Source: HK-STAS-PATE-2 sp035906575
Lineage (GTDB): Bacteria > Patescibacteriota > Patescibacteriia > 2-12-FULL-60-25
NCBI GenBank assembly: GCA_035906575.1
Contig: JAMIEW010000001.1
Location: 1-17,966, forward strand
Direction of reading: 5' to 3'
DNA: 17,966 nt
Below the pieces are notes generated by a model. That model had not been told where the DNA came from, ran no database searches, and saw only the letters and a program-made list of their open reading frames with translations. Numbering within the stretch: the first letter of the stretch is position 1; each line of letters begins with the position of its first letter. This document shows, one piece after another, positions 1-6,635 of the stretch. Both the position numbers and the translations under genes were made by a program.

Positions 1-409
1 CTAGCAGGTCTACGAGCTTATCTTTTTCGAGGGCGATTTCGGCGTGCCACGATGGCGCGGCGATATCAGATGGCATCTCCCAGCCATCTTCGCCATCAAA
101 AACAAATTGTTCGCGATTATTGGTTTTGCGCCAATGGTCGGTCAACGTATTTGTGGCGGCACGAAAAAGATAAGCGCCGATCGAAATACCTCTCCACTCT
201 AAATGCGGGATCTGTTCGATAAACTTGATAAAGACCTTTGAGACAAGGTCTTCAGCCGTCTCTCGATGGCCGCATCGGCGCAGAAGAAATCCGTACAACT
301 TGTCGGAGTACAGATCATAAATCTCGCCAATAGCTTGGGGATTGGATTTCGCCCGCATAAGGAGCTGTTGCTCGTCGACACCCTCATTGGGTGATCGTGT
401 ATTGCTCAT
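1..409 (-). CDS. ECF-type RNA polymerase sigma factor (3' end outside window)
   Basis: Reading the minus strand from the ATG at 409 gives 136 open codons running off the window edge. The protein has the layout of sigma-70 region 2: an acidic N-terminus, then a helix with IYDLYSDKLYGFLL (about residues 30-43), RETAEDLVSKVFIKF (about 49-63) and AYLFRAATNTLTDHWRK (about 78-94), matching the family's core-binding and -10-recognising helices. Region 4 would lie beyond the edge. Such proteins direct RNA polymerase to a small stress or envelope regulon. The gene is divergent from the lipoprotein/CcdA pair, with only about 120 bases between the starts. No anti-sigma gene is visible in the window. There is no SD before the ATG; a minus-strand TATACT lies at 443-438, giving a leader of about 20 nt. 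Family assignment is confident; the regulon is unknown. Confidence 0.85.
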   Translation of the reverse strand, partial: MSNTRSPNEGVDEQQLLMRAKSNPQAIGEIYDLYSDKLYGFLLRRCGHRETAEDLVSKVFIKFIEQIPHLEWRGISIGAYLFRAATNTLTDHWRKTNNREQFVFDGEDGWEMPSDIAAPSWHAEIALEKDKLVDLL

Positions 410-494
410 AACGGTCGATAGAAGGATTAATGACAGGAGTATACCACTTCACACTGAATACCTGAACACGTATTTTGTACAGACCGCTAGACGT

Positions 495-522
495 TTGCTG
501 GATGGCATAAACAGGCTATACT
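495..522 (+). promoter_or_regulatory. Putative promoter of lipoprotein/ccdA pair
   Basis: TTGCTG (495-500), a 16-bp spacer, then TATACT (517-522). The ATG at 532 begins 10 bases after the -10 box, so a transcript would have almost no leader. The -10 is good (5 of 6 to TATAAT); the -35 matches 3 of 6. Confidence 0.45.
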
Positions 523-531
523 TCGCGTATT

Positions 532-777
532 ATGCGATATGCCACCCCTCGTGCCGGCCTCTTGGTTCTTGCCCTACTCGTCACCTTAACGGGCTGGGGA
601 TGCCAAAAGCGCCAAGCTGAACAACCAAAAGCACCACCCCAAGCCGAGGCTCCCCTCGTGCCTTCAGATGCCAGCCGTTCAGAGAACTATACCCTCGTCC
701 CTCTCAAGCAAGACCTTCAAGTCGCCCCAGCGACCGACACGACCGAGTCCACCACCACAACCTCATCAACGAACTAA
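532..777 (+). CDS. Small secreted lipoprotein-like protein
   Basis: 81 residues. A short basic N-terminus and a hydrophobic stretch (about residues 9-21, rich in Leu/Val) are followed by Cys24 in the context LTGWGC, suggesting a lipoprotein signal peptide. The lipobox is imperfect because the -3 position is Gly rather than Leu/Val. The mature part is low-complexity: Pro/Gln/Ala-rich after the Cys and a Thr/Ser tail at the end, with no recognisable domain. The stop codon directly abuts the ATG of the CcdA-like gene, so the two are almost certainly co-transcribed. The protein may be an extracytoplasmic partner or spacer, but it has no thioredoxin CxxC. A start at 532 fits the nearby -10 box; no SD is present. 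Function unknown. Confidence 0.6.
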   Translation: MRYATPRAGLLVLALLVTLTGWGCQKRQAEQPKAPPQAEAPLVPSDASRSENYTLVPLKQDLQVAPATDTTESTTTTSSTN

Positions 778-1491
778 ATGTTAGACGCTTTTATCGCTTT
801 TGCTGCCGGCATTGTCACCATTGCCAGCCCCTGCACCCTGCCATTATTGCCAGTGGTTTTTGGGATTGCGGCAAACGGTAAGCACAAGTATCGACCCTAT
901 GCCCTCGTGGGTGGATTCGTTAGCGTCAAAGTTCTCTCGATCTTAATGATCGCCACGCTCGGATCCTTTTTGGGCATTGCCCCTGGCACATGGCGCATCA
1001 TTGCCGCGGTCTTATTTGGCTTCTTTGGCATCTTGTCGCTCCTGCCATCCTTGGGTGCCGTGGTATTCAACCGTTTAAAGCTCGCTTTCACTCATGCGAA
1101 TCCAACCGAGCTTATCGGCAAGACCGATCTCTTGAGTGCCTTTTTAGCCGGTGGTGCGCTCGCTCTTGTATGGGCACCTTGTGCCGGCCCAGCCCTAGGC
1201 TCAATCGCGATCCTCATCGCTTCAAGCGAAAGCATTGTACGCGGTGGCATTCTTCTCACGATCTTTGCTTTAGGCGTTGGAGTCCCGATGCTTCTTATCG
1301 CTAAGAGCGGAGTAAAAGCTTCAGCAAAACTCGCTACAATCATTAAAACCATCCCTTGGATGCAGCGCGTCTTCGGTCTCTTATTAATCGCTGTTGCTGT
1401 TATTATTTTTACCCATGCTGATGTGCATTTTCAAAACTGGATCTTAAATCATGCTCCGGATTGGTATGCTTCAGGCAATTGGAGACTCTAG
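778..1491 (+). CDS. ccdA: CcdA/DsbD-type transmembrane thiol-disulfide transporter
   Basis: 237 residues with about six hydrophobic segments. The two family signatures are present: SPCTLPLLPVVFG (Cys19) in the first membrane helix and VWAPCAGPALGS (Cys135) in the fourth. In CcdA and the membrane core of DsbD these two cysteines pass electrons from cytoplasmic thioredoxin across the membrane to extracytoplasmic thiol proteins, serving cytochrome c maturation or disulfide repair. Length fits stand-alone CcdA. The gene follows the lipoprotein-like gene with no gap (TAA then ATG) and has no SD, so translation is probably coupled. No partner thioredoxin-fold gene is seen here, so the electron acceptor is unknown. 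The stop codon overlaps the -10-like TAGAAT in front of hflX. Confidence 0.85.
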   Translation: MLDAFIAFAAGIVTIASPCTLPLLPVVFGIAANGKHKYRPYALVGGFVSVKVLSILMIATLGSFLGIAPGTWRIIAAVLFGFFGILSLLPSLGAVVFNRLKLAFTHANPTELIGKTDLLSAFLAGGALALVWAPCAGPALGSIAILIASSESIVRGGILLTIFALGVGVPMLLIAKSGVKASAKLATIIKTIPWMQRVFGLLLIAVAVIIFTHADVHFQNWILNHAPDWYASGNWRL

Positions 1492-1494
1492 AAT
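1489..1494 (+). promoter_or_regulatory. -10-like box before hflX (leaderless spacing)
   Basis: TAGAAT (5 of 6 to TATAAT) ends exactly 6 bases before the hflX ATG at 1501 and overlaps the ccdA stop. No convincing -35 and no SD. A start site here would give a transcript beginning at or next to the start codon. Confidence 0.4.
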
Positions 1495-1500
1495 ACTCGT

Positions 1501-2634
1501 ATGAAAACATCCAAAATTCCACGCGCGATTCTGATCGACGTTATTCCTCCTTCGATGGAGAATGCCGCCGCAGAACGCCGTTTAACCGAACTCACGTCCC
1601 TGCTCAATACTTTCGGCGGGATTCTTGTCGTAAAAATGATTCAGCGCCGACAAACGCCAGATTATAAAACCTATGTTGGCACCGGCAAAGTCGATGAACT
1701 TATCGAGATCGCCCACGCAGAAAAAGCCGAATTACTCGTCGTGAACAACCTAATGAAACCGGGACAGGTCTATAATTTGCAAGAGCGCTTTCGTAAAGCA
1801 AAATCAACGGCTGCCGTCTGGGATCGCGTTGATTTGATTTTGAAAATCTTCGACAAACACGCGACCACGGCTGAAGCAAAACTTCAAATTAAACTTGCTG
1901 CACTCAAACATATGGGTCCACGCATTTATGGCATGGGCTTTGAGATGATGCAGCAAAAGGGCGGTACTTCTACCCGTGGCGGACAAGGCGAAACCAATAC
2001 CGAGCTTATGAAACGCCACGTGTTTAAAGAAGAGCAGCACGTGCGCAAAGAACTTGAAAAAGTCGCCACCTCACGCGCTGGCCATCGCGCCCGCCGCGAA
2101 CGCCTTGGTTTTAAAACCGTCTCAGTCGTTGGCTATACCAATGCCGGCAAGTCATCTCTCACCAATGCCTTAACACAAAAAGGCGCCCATGTTGCTGATG
2201 CGCTCTTTGCCACGCTCGATACGCGCGTTGGTAAAATCTGGTATCCGGACGAATCGGGCTCAGGCAAAGGCCGCGAATTGCTCGTATCCGACACCATTGG
2301 CTTTATTCAAGACTTGCCACCTGAATTGATCGACGCATTCAGATCTACTCTCGATGAAACCGTAGATGCAGACCTTCTGCTACATGTTATTGATGTTTCA
2401 GATAAAGACTTTGTTGAAAAAATCGCTGAAGTCGAAGGGATTCTTAGCCAGCTAAACGTTGGTCATATCCCCAAAATCTACGTCTTTAACAAGATTGATA
2501 AAGCAAAGCGCTTTTCGAAGGCGACGCTCATCAAAACCTACAAAGCGTTTACACCTGTTTTTGTCTCTGCTATCACCGGTGATGGGATTAAAGAGTTGAA
2601 GGCACAACTCGGGGCAACCTTGCTCAAGAATTGA
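1501..2634 (+). CDS. hflX: GTPase HflX (ribosome-associated)
   Basis: 377 residues. The N-terminal HflX domain (about 1-190) contains the glycine-rich TYVGTGKVDEL segment and a helical region ending in TSTRGGQGET, the variant of the family's GGxGTRGPGE motif. The G domain follows: G1 GYTNAGKS (211-218), the G2 threonine in ATLDTR (about 238), G3 DTIG (264-267), G4 NKID (330-333), and G5 around VSAI (355-358). HflX binds the 50S subunit and rescues or splits stalled and heat-damaged ribosomes using GTP. The N-terminal part is divergent: the usual DRTxLIL motif reads DRVDLIL. The ATG at 1501 sits 6 bases after a -10-like TAGAAT. A consensus -35 of the next gene overlaps the hflX stop. Confidence 0.93.
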   Translation: MKTSKIPRAILIDVIPPSMENAAAERRLTELTSLLNTFGGILVVKMIQRRQTPDYKTYVGTGKVDELIEIAHAEKAELLVVNNLMKPGQVYNLQERFRKAKSTAAVWDRVDLILKIFDKHATTAEAKLQIKLAALKHMGPRIYGMGFEMMQQKGGTSTRGGQGETNTELMKRHVFKEEQHVRKELEKVATSRAGHRARRERLGFKTVSVVGYTNAGKSSLTNALTQKGAHVADALFATLDTRVGKIWYPDESGSGKGRELLVSDTIGFIQDLPPELIDAFRSTLDETVDADLLLHVIDVSDKDFVEKIAEVEGILSQLNVGHIPKIYVFNKIDKAKRFSKATLIKTYKAFTPVFVSAITGDGIKELKAQLGATLLKN

Positions 2635-2659
2635 CATTCGTCGTAGAAAACGGTAACAA
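2631..2659 (+). promoter_or_regulatory. Putative promoter of the first small family gene
   Basis: Perfect -35 TTGACA (2631-2636, overlapping the hflX TGA), a 17-bp spacer, then TAACAA (2654-2659), a weak -10. The same arrangement, TTGACG-17-TAACGT, occurs before the second family gene, which supports both. Confidence 0.5.
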
Positions 2660-2672
2660 AAATAGGCACTAC

Positions 2673-2678
2673 GGAGGT
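2673..2678 (+). promoter_or_regulatory. Strong Shine-Dalgarno GGAGGT
   Basis: GGAGGT followed by exactly 4 bases and the ATG at 2683. It fixes the start and contrasts with the SD-less genes around it. The same motif and spacing recur at 3251 and 3781. Confidence 0.85.
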
Positions 2679-2682
2679 ATCC

Positions 2683-3165
2683 ATGCTTTCCACTGTTTCG
2701 TCCGCAAGGCTCGAAGAGCGCTCCATCAAGGTATCACTCGAGCGCATCAAGGTTCTCGAATCCCACAAGCAGACCAATGAGATACCTTTCACCACCATGG
2801 TTCGCTATGGCAAAAGACCGACGCTCAATGAGTATGATGGCGCTCTGCATTGCCGAGGTCTTGAGCTGCTCTTTCTTCGTCCTGTGCAAAATCCCCTACT
2901 CATCAAGCCTCTGAACTTTGTCCCAGAACTCATCATTGATGTCGAAGGGTTTCCGGAGTTCAGTATTGTAACCAGGATAAGGGATTTCAAACTATCTGAG
3001 GGAGACGCCCTACTGCTAGCAGTGCTCGAAAATTTCGCACGCAAAGCAACGATCAACCTTTTTGCCACAGGAAAAGAGCCCTTGCTCTACCTAGACTTCA
3101 ATGGCCAAGAATCCGAGATCGTACGGCTCAATACCAATGAGGCCACATGGCTCCTTCAAGCCTGA
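2683..3165 (+). CDS. Unrecognised small protein, family member 1 of 3
   Basis: 160 residues, cytoplasmic in appearance (no signal peptide or membrane segment); I do not recognise the family. The N-terminus (about 1-50) is charged. The remainder looks like an alpha/beta fold: strand-like GALHCRGLELLFL (53-65), PELIIDVEG (81-89), then the helix-like LLAVLENFAR (111-120), strand-like PLLYLDF (133-139) and a C-terminal TWLLQA with Trp156 four residues from the end. The E-x-[F/L]-A-[R/L] ... W-L pattern recurs in the next two genes with 34-42 residues between, so the three appear to be divergent paralogues. It has its own promoter, a strong SD and a terminator, so it is transcribed separately from the next two. 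Function unknown. Confidence 0.8.
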   Translation: MLSTVSSARLEERSIKVSLERIKVLESHKQTNEIPFTTMVRYGKRPTLNEYDGALHCRGLELLFLRPVQNPLLIKPLNFVPELIIDVEGFPEFSIVTRIRDFKLSEGDALLLAVLENFARKATINLFATGKEPLLYLDFNGQESEIVRLNTNEATWLLQA

Positions 3166-3166
3166 C

Positions 3167-3199
3167 CCCCGCGCTGACCCTGCTGTCTCGCGGGGTTTT
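3167..3199 (+). terminator. Rho-independent terminator after family gene 1
   Basis: CCCCGCG (3167-3173) pairs with CGCGGGG (3189-3195) across a 15-base loop and is followed by TTTT. It starts two bases after the stop codon. Confidence 0.75.
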
Positions 3200-3205
3200 G
3201 CGTTC

Positions 3206-3234
3206 TTGACGGTTCGAATAAGGAGGCATAACGT
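3206..3234 (+). promoter_or_regulatory. Putative promoter of family genes 2 and 3
   Basis: TTGACG (3206-3211), 17-bp spacer, TAACGT (3229-3234). It lies directly after a terminator and mirrors the arrangement before gene 1. A second SD-like AGGAGG inside the spacer (3221-3226) has no start codon after it and may be a decayed copy of the family's ribosome site. Confidence 0.45.
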
Positions 3235-3250
3235 CGTATTTGGATATCAA

Positions 3251-3256
3251 GGAGGT
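3251..3256 (+). promoter_or_regulatory. Strong Shine-Dalgarno GGAGGT
   Basis: GGAGGT plus 4 bases before the ATG at 3261. It decides this start over the in-frame upstream TTG at 3240. Confidence 0.85.
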
Positions 3257-3260
3257 ATTA

Positions 3261-3788
3261 ATGTCCAGCAAACCTTTTCAGCCGTTCTTTCTCGAGGTGT
3301 CTTCGGAGTATTTTCACTGCCGAGGCAAGCTCCACGACGTTCGTGACAACCTGCGCATCGAGGTCGCCGCCAATGAATCAAGCTTCATGGCCAAAGGACC
3401 GACCTTGCTTCTGTCTGGGGTTCACGTGCGCATCACGAATCGCACCAAGCAGAACAAGGGATCCTTGCAGGTCATGATCGATATCGATCAGGGCATGCGT
3501 CTCGATCTCGACAACCATCTCATCAACAAAGACTACGTTCGCGTTCGCGAACCGCTCGGTGAAAATTGCCCCTACACAGACAATCAAGTCTGCTGCACGG
3601 TGGCCCTGCGTGAAGTCTTTGCGCGGGATGACATGTCGTTGAGATTCATTGCCTCAAGCGGGCGGCTCGTTCTGCTCGTTAATGACGACATCCCTCCTTT
3701 TGCGGAGCTCTGTCAGATGCAGTCTCGATGGCTCGCCATCCAAACGCCTGCAGAAAAGCCAGCGGCCAAGGCAAAAGCAAGGAGGTAA
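3261..3788 (+). CDS. Unrecognised small protein, family member 2 of 3
   Basis: 175 residues, no signal peptide or membrane helix; family not recognised. It appears strand-rich in the first half (FHCRGKLHDV at about 18-27, PTLLLSGVHVRI 47-58, LQVMIDIDQG 69-78), followed by a helix-like TVALREVFAR (113-122), strands MSLRFIAS (125-132) and RLVLLVND (135-142), and RWLAIQT with Trp157. The EVFAR and RWL elements, 34 residues apart, match ENFAR and TWL in gene 1 (35 apart). Unlike its neighbours it carries an extra Lys/Ala-rich tail (163-175), which could contact nucleic acid or be a disordered linker; that is inference. The stop TAA lies directly after the SD of gene 3 (GGAGGTAA), so genes 2 and 3 are translationally linked. 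Confidence 0.8.
   Translation: MSSKPFQPFFLEVSSEYFHCRGKLHDVRDNLRIEVAANESSFMAKGPTLLLSGVHVRITNRTKQNKGSLQVMIDIDQGMRLDLDNHLINKDYVRVREPLGENCPYTDNQVCCTVALREVFARDDMSLRFIASSGRLVLLVNDDIPPFAELCQMQSRWLAIQTPAEKPAAKAKARR
3781..3786 (+). promoter_or_regulatory. Strong Shine-Dalgarno GGAGGT embedded in the upstream coding end
   Basis: GGAGGT plus 4 bases before the ATG at 3791. The motif encodes the last residues of the preceding gene, whose TAA stop falls inside the spacer region. Confidence 0.85.
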
Positions 3789-3790
3789 CC

Positions 3791-4267
3791 ATGAAGGAGA
3801 GACTGCTCCCGCTCTGCAGCGATCTCGACTTCGATTCGACGAGCTATGCCCTACGTGAAAATCGTTATCTCAAGGCTTGCTCTGGCGATACGCTGCGATC
3901 TGACCTGCAAAATGGTGCCATCCACTTTCAGGATTTCAAACTGATTGCGATGGCAGACCATCCAACCATCACGAAGCGCCTCATTTGGCCGATCGAGATT
4001 AGTCGAAAAAAAGACTATTGGGTCGACTTCGTTGACCTACGTGACCGCGCGACAACACTCGACAAAGAGTATCGTCTCTCGCCAAAGATACCATTCAATG
4101 ACATCGTCGAGCACTTGGCTCTCAACCACGTGCTCACACGTCTCAAGTATCACTGCCGTCTCGAGAAGCGAAAAGGCACCCCATCACTCTGTATCTACAA
4201 AGCAGAGACCTCGCTAGAAAACTTCCCCCTGTCTCCGATCGAGCTTGCCTGGCTGGCAAAACTCTAG
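3791..4267 (+). CDS. Unrecognised small protein, family member 3 of 3
   Basis: 158 residues, soluble in appearance, family not recognised. NGAIHFQDFKLIAM (41-54) parallels the GALHCRGLELLFL element of gene 1. YRLSPKIPFNDIVEHLAL (94-111) parallels FKLSEGDALLLAVLENFAR. The end, PSLCIYKAE (131-139) and LAWLAKL with Trp154 four residues from the C-terminus, parallels PLLYLDF and TWLLQA. Overall identity to genes 1 and 2 is low, so the relationship rests on the ordered pattern, not on simple similarity. It starts two bases after the stop of gene 2 and is followed by a terminator, so genes 2-3 form a two-gene unit. Function unknown. Confidence 0.8.
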   Translation: MKERLLPLCSDLDFDSTSYALRENRYLKACSGDTLRSDLQNGAIHFQDFKLIAMADHPTITKRLIWPIEISRKKDYWVDFVDLRDRATTLDKEYRLSPKIPFNDIVEHLALNHVLTRLKYHCRLEKRKGTPSLCIYKAETSLENFPLSPIELAWLAKL

Positions 4268-4270
4268 ATT

Positions 4271-4293
4271 GGCCCAGGGGGCTTTTCTTTTTT
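4271..4293 (+). terminator. Rho-independent terminator after family gene 3
   Basis: A short GCCC/GGGC stem (4272-4275 with 4279-4282) is followed by TTTTCTTTTTT. The stem is short but the T-rich tail is strong. Confidence 0.6.
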
Positions 4294-4305
4294 ACCGACA
4301 GTCGC

Positions 4306-4311
4306 CATGAT
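4306..4311 (+). promoter_or_regulatory. -10-like box before cca (leaderless spacing)
   Basis: CATGAT (4 of 6) ends exactly 6 bases before the ATG at 4318. No SD is present and no clear -35 is seen. Confidence 0.3.
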
Positions 4312-4317
4312 GAAGGC

Positions 4318-5739
4318 ATGCAAACGATTCAAGAAGGCATCCGCCTCATCGCTGAACGCGCCGAAGCGTATCTGGTTGGCGGCTATGTGCGCGACGCGAT
4401 TTTAGGCATCGAATCTGATGATGCCGATCTTGAAGTTTATCATTTACCCGTTGAAGCGCTTCAATCGCTTCTAGAAGAATTGTTCCCAGGCCGCGTGCAC
4501 TTAGTTGGACGCCAATTCGGCGTTTTTCATATCCCCTGCTCAAATGGCACGTTGGACGTTGCTTTGCCACGTCGCGAATCCAAAACCGCACCCGGCCATC
4601 GCGGATTCGAAGTCACTGGTGATCCAGAAATGACCATTGAAGATGCCGCGCGTCGTCGTGATTTCACCATCAATGCGATTTTACAACACCCACTCACCGG
4701 CGAACTTATTGACCCGTATCAAGGCAAACAAGATTTAGAACTTCGACGTTTGCGTGTCGTAAACAAAGAAACGTTTGTTGAAGATCCTCTACGCTTGTAT
4801 CGCGCAGCGCAATTTGTCGCCCGTTTTGGTTTGGACGTCGAAGGTGAAACGCTCGAACTTCTTAAAACCATGAATGCTAATGGCAGCTTGGATGAATTAC
4901 CACCAGAACGTATTACCGATGAATTAAAGAAGCTTTTGCTCGCCGATAAACCTTCGACAGGCTTTGAATTACTGCGTTCTATTGGGGTTATTGAGCGTTA
5001 TTACCCTGAGCTCGCCAAACTTAAAGACACGCCGCAAGAACCAGAATGGCACCCAGAAGGCGATGTTTGGATTCACACCATGATGGTCGTCGACCAAGCT
5101 GCACTCATCGCGACGCGCGAGAAGATGAATGAACAAGAACGTTTGCTTTGTGTGCTTGGTTCGCTTTGTCATGATCTTGGCAAAGCCCTCACAACTGCAC
5201 CTCTCGAAAAAGATGGCGTCATCCGCATGCGCTCACTCGGACATGAAAAAGCTGGCATCGAACCAACGAGTGAATTACTCTCACGTTTAACGTTTGGACA
5301 AGACGTAAATCTTTTTTGCGAACATGTCGCGCATTATCATTTGCAACCAACCGCGCTGTATCGTGAATTTGAAAAGAAACATCTTTCTGAAGGCGGCTAT
5401 GAAAATGCCGTACGCAAATTTTTGAAAAAGATTTTGCCATACGATTGGAAAATCTTTCTCGCTTCTTGCGAAGCTGACTATCGCGGACGCACGCTCCCTG
5501 ATATCGAAAAAGATCCGTTTGAGATCGGTAAAAAGTTTGCGGGCGTAATCCAAAAAAATAAGCTTGATGAAGCAGCAAAAACTCTACTTGTGACAGGTGA
5601 AGAACTGATTCAACTTGGTGTGCAGCCAGGCAAACATTTGGGTGATTTATTGCGCGCCATTGAGAATGCTCGTGATGAAGAGCGCGTTAAAACCAAAGAA
5701 GAAGCACTCGCTTATCTTCAACAAGAAGGCCTCCTATGA
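4318..5739 (+). CDS. cca: CCA-adding tRNA nucleotidyltransferase with HD domain
   Basis: 473 residues. This class II nucleotidyltransferase adds or repairs the 3' CCA of tRNA from CTP and ATP. Motif A shows GGYVRD (21-26) and the metal-binding pair D35/D37 in DDADLEVY. The RRRDFTINA motif (112-120) follows, then the nucleotide-recognition stretch EDPLRLYRAAQFVARF (155-170). A C-terminal HD phosphohydrolase domain has His253 (WIHTMM), His285-Asp286 (LCHDLGKA) and His309, as in CCA enzymes with a repair phosphatase activity. The length is longer than the minimal enzyme because of the HD domain. A -10-like CATGAT lies 6 bases before the ATG and there is no SD. The stop overlaps the next start as ATGA, so the hydrolase is translationally coupled. 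Confidence 0.93.
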   Translation: MQTIQEGIRLIAERAEAYLVGGYVRDAILGIESDDADLEVYHLPVEALQSLLEELFPGRVHLVGRQFGVFHIPCSNGTLDVALPRRESKTAPGHRGFEVTGDPEMTIEDAARRRDFTINAILQHPLTGELIDPYQGKQDLELRRLRVVNKETFVEDPLRLYRAAQFVARFGLDVEGETLELLKTMNANGSLDELPPERITDELKKLLLADKPSTGFELLRSIGVIERYYPELAKLKDTPQEPEWHPEGDVWIHTMMVVDQAALIATREKMNEQERLLCVLGSLCHDLGKALTTAPLEKDGVIRMRSLGHEKAGIEPTSELLSRLTFGQDVNLFCEHVAHYHLQPTALYREFEKKHLSEGGYENAVRKFLKKILPYDWKIFLASCEADYRGRTLPDIEKDPFEIGKKFAGVIQKNKLDEAAKTLLVTGEELIQLGVQPGKHLGDLLRAIENARDEERVKTKEEALAYLQQEGLL

Positions 5740-6587
5740 CGCATAAAACAACCTTACTCGAGGTGCCTTTTGAGGGTGGGATGATTCGCGGCACCGTGAC
5801 GGAACCCTCTCCCCTCCTTCGTCGGGTATCTCCCTTTAAAGGGAGAGCTGATGATGAATACAAATTGAGGACACTTGTTTGCGTTCATGGATTTGAATGG
5901 CCGGCGAGTATTGATCAAAAGTTTCGCGTTCTCACTGAGACGCTCGTACCAAATGGGTATCGCGTGGTTCGTTTTGATTATCGCGGTAATGGATTATCTG
6001 ATGGAAATTTTCGTGATACACGTATCGCAACACTTGTTGAAGATCTTTCACTTGTTCTTGATGCAGTTTCGCCGAATGCACCCGTTGAGATTGCGAGCTA
6101 TAGCATTGGTACGAGTGTCGCGGCGCTCTATTGGGAAAAACATTCTTCGCGCATCAGTAAAATACTTTTCTTTGGCGCAGCGTTTGATCACGCAAGCATT
6201 TCACGATACGTGACATTGAAACGGATGCTTGGATTCATGCGATTCACTCTGCCGTCTCTCGCAGAGAGAGTTGCCTGGCAATACAAAAAATTTGCGCCGG
6301 TTGAAACACTTTTGAAAAAGCCATTTCATAAAACCAAATTCTCGCATGAGATTTCGTCCGAATTTTATCGTGACTTGCTTGAGTTAAATACGAACTCGAT
6401 TATCGAGACCATCCCACAAAAGCAAAAGGCGCTGATTCATGGGACTCGTGATGAATCCTCTCCCCGTCAGAACATAACAGCCGCTTTTGACCACGAATGC
6501 CCTGTGAAAGACGGCGATCACCACCTAGAGCAGGCTCGTTTTGTTGAGCAATGGCTTCCGTTTGTGAAAGGGTTTTTAGAGGTTTAG
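5736..6587 (+). CDS. Alpha/beta hydrolase with a palindromic insert in frame
   Basis: 283 residues. HGFE (51-54) forms the oxyanion region; YRVVRFDYRGNGLSDG (75-90) is the classical strand-loop of the fold; the nucleophile is probably Ser123 in SYSIG (a variant of GxSxG); Asp239 (HGTRDE) and His262 (GDHHLEQ) complete the triad. The substrate cannot be predicted; the closest character is a serine esterase or acyl-peptidase-like hydrolase. Residues about 24-45, between the first strand and the HGFE strand, are encoded by DNA containing an 18-bp perfect palindrome and look like an inserted repeat rather than part of the fold. The gene overlaps cca by 4 bases (ATGA) and ends just before a terminator, so it is the last gene of this unit. 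Confidence 0.85.
   Translation: MTHKTTLLEVPFEGGMIRGTVTEPSPLLRRVSPFKGRADDEYKLRTLVCVHGFEWPASIDQKFRVLTETLVPNGYRVVRFDYRGNGLSDGNFRDTRIATLVEDLSLVLDAVSPNAPVEIASYSIGTSVAALYWEKHSSRISKILFFGAAFDHASISRYVTLKRMLGFMRFTLPSLAERVAWQYKKFAPVETLLKKPFHKTKFSHEISSEFYRDLLELNTNSIIETIPQKQKALIHGTRDESSPRQNITAAFDHECPVKDGDHHLEQARFVEQWLPFVKGFLEV
5829..5846. repeat. 18-bp perfect palindrome inside the hydrolase gene
   Basis: TCTCCCTTT followed by its exact complement AAAGGGAGA. It lies in a C/T-rich then G/A-rich stretch (about 5805-5870) unlike the surrounding coding sequence, and keeps the reading frame open. Confidence 0.75.
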
Positions 6588-6610
6588 CAAGTCTGCGGGC
6601 TTTTCTTTTT
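6588..6610 (+). terminator. Weak rho-independent terminator after the hydrolase
   Basis: AAGTC (6589-6593) pairs with GGCTT (6598-6602, one G-T pair) across TGCG and is followed by TTCTTTTT. Stem is short. Confidence 0.5.
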
Positions 6611-6623
6611 CCCTAAAACCGAC

Positions 6624-6629
6624 TACGCT
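6624..6629 (+). promoter_or_regulatory. -10-like box before the ATP synthase operon
   Basis: TACGCT (3 of 6) ends exactly 6 bases before the ATG at 6636, the same spacing as at hflX, cca and corA. No SD. Weak on its own; the repeated spacing is the main support. Confidence 0.3.
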
Positions 6630-6635
6630 CCGGCC

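Noticed and set aside
342..620. Open frame on + overlapping the sigma factor start and the lipoprotein gene
   Set aside because: It runs across the divergent promoter region and conflicts with two better supported genes; the product has no recognisable features.
4318..6587. Minus-strand open frames opposite cca and the hydrolase
   Set aside because: They are shadows of strongly supported + strand genes, with low-complexity or Phe/Arg-rich products typical of antisense frames.
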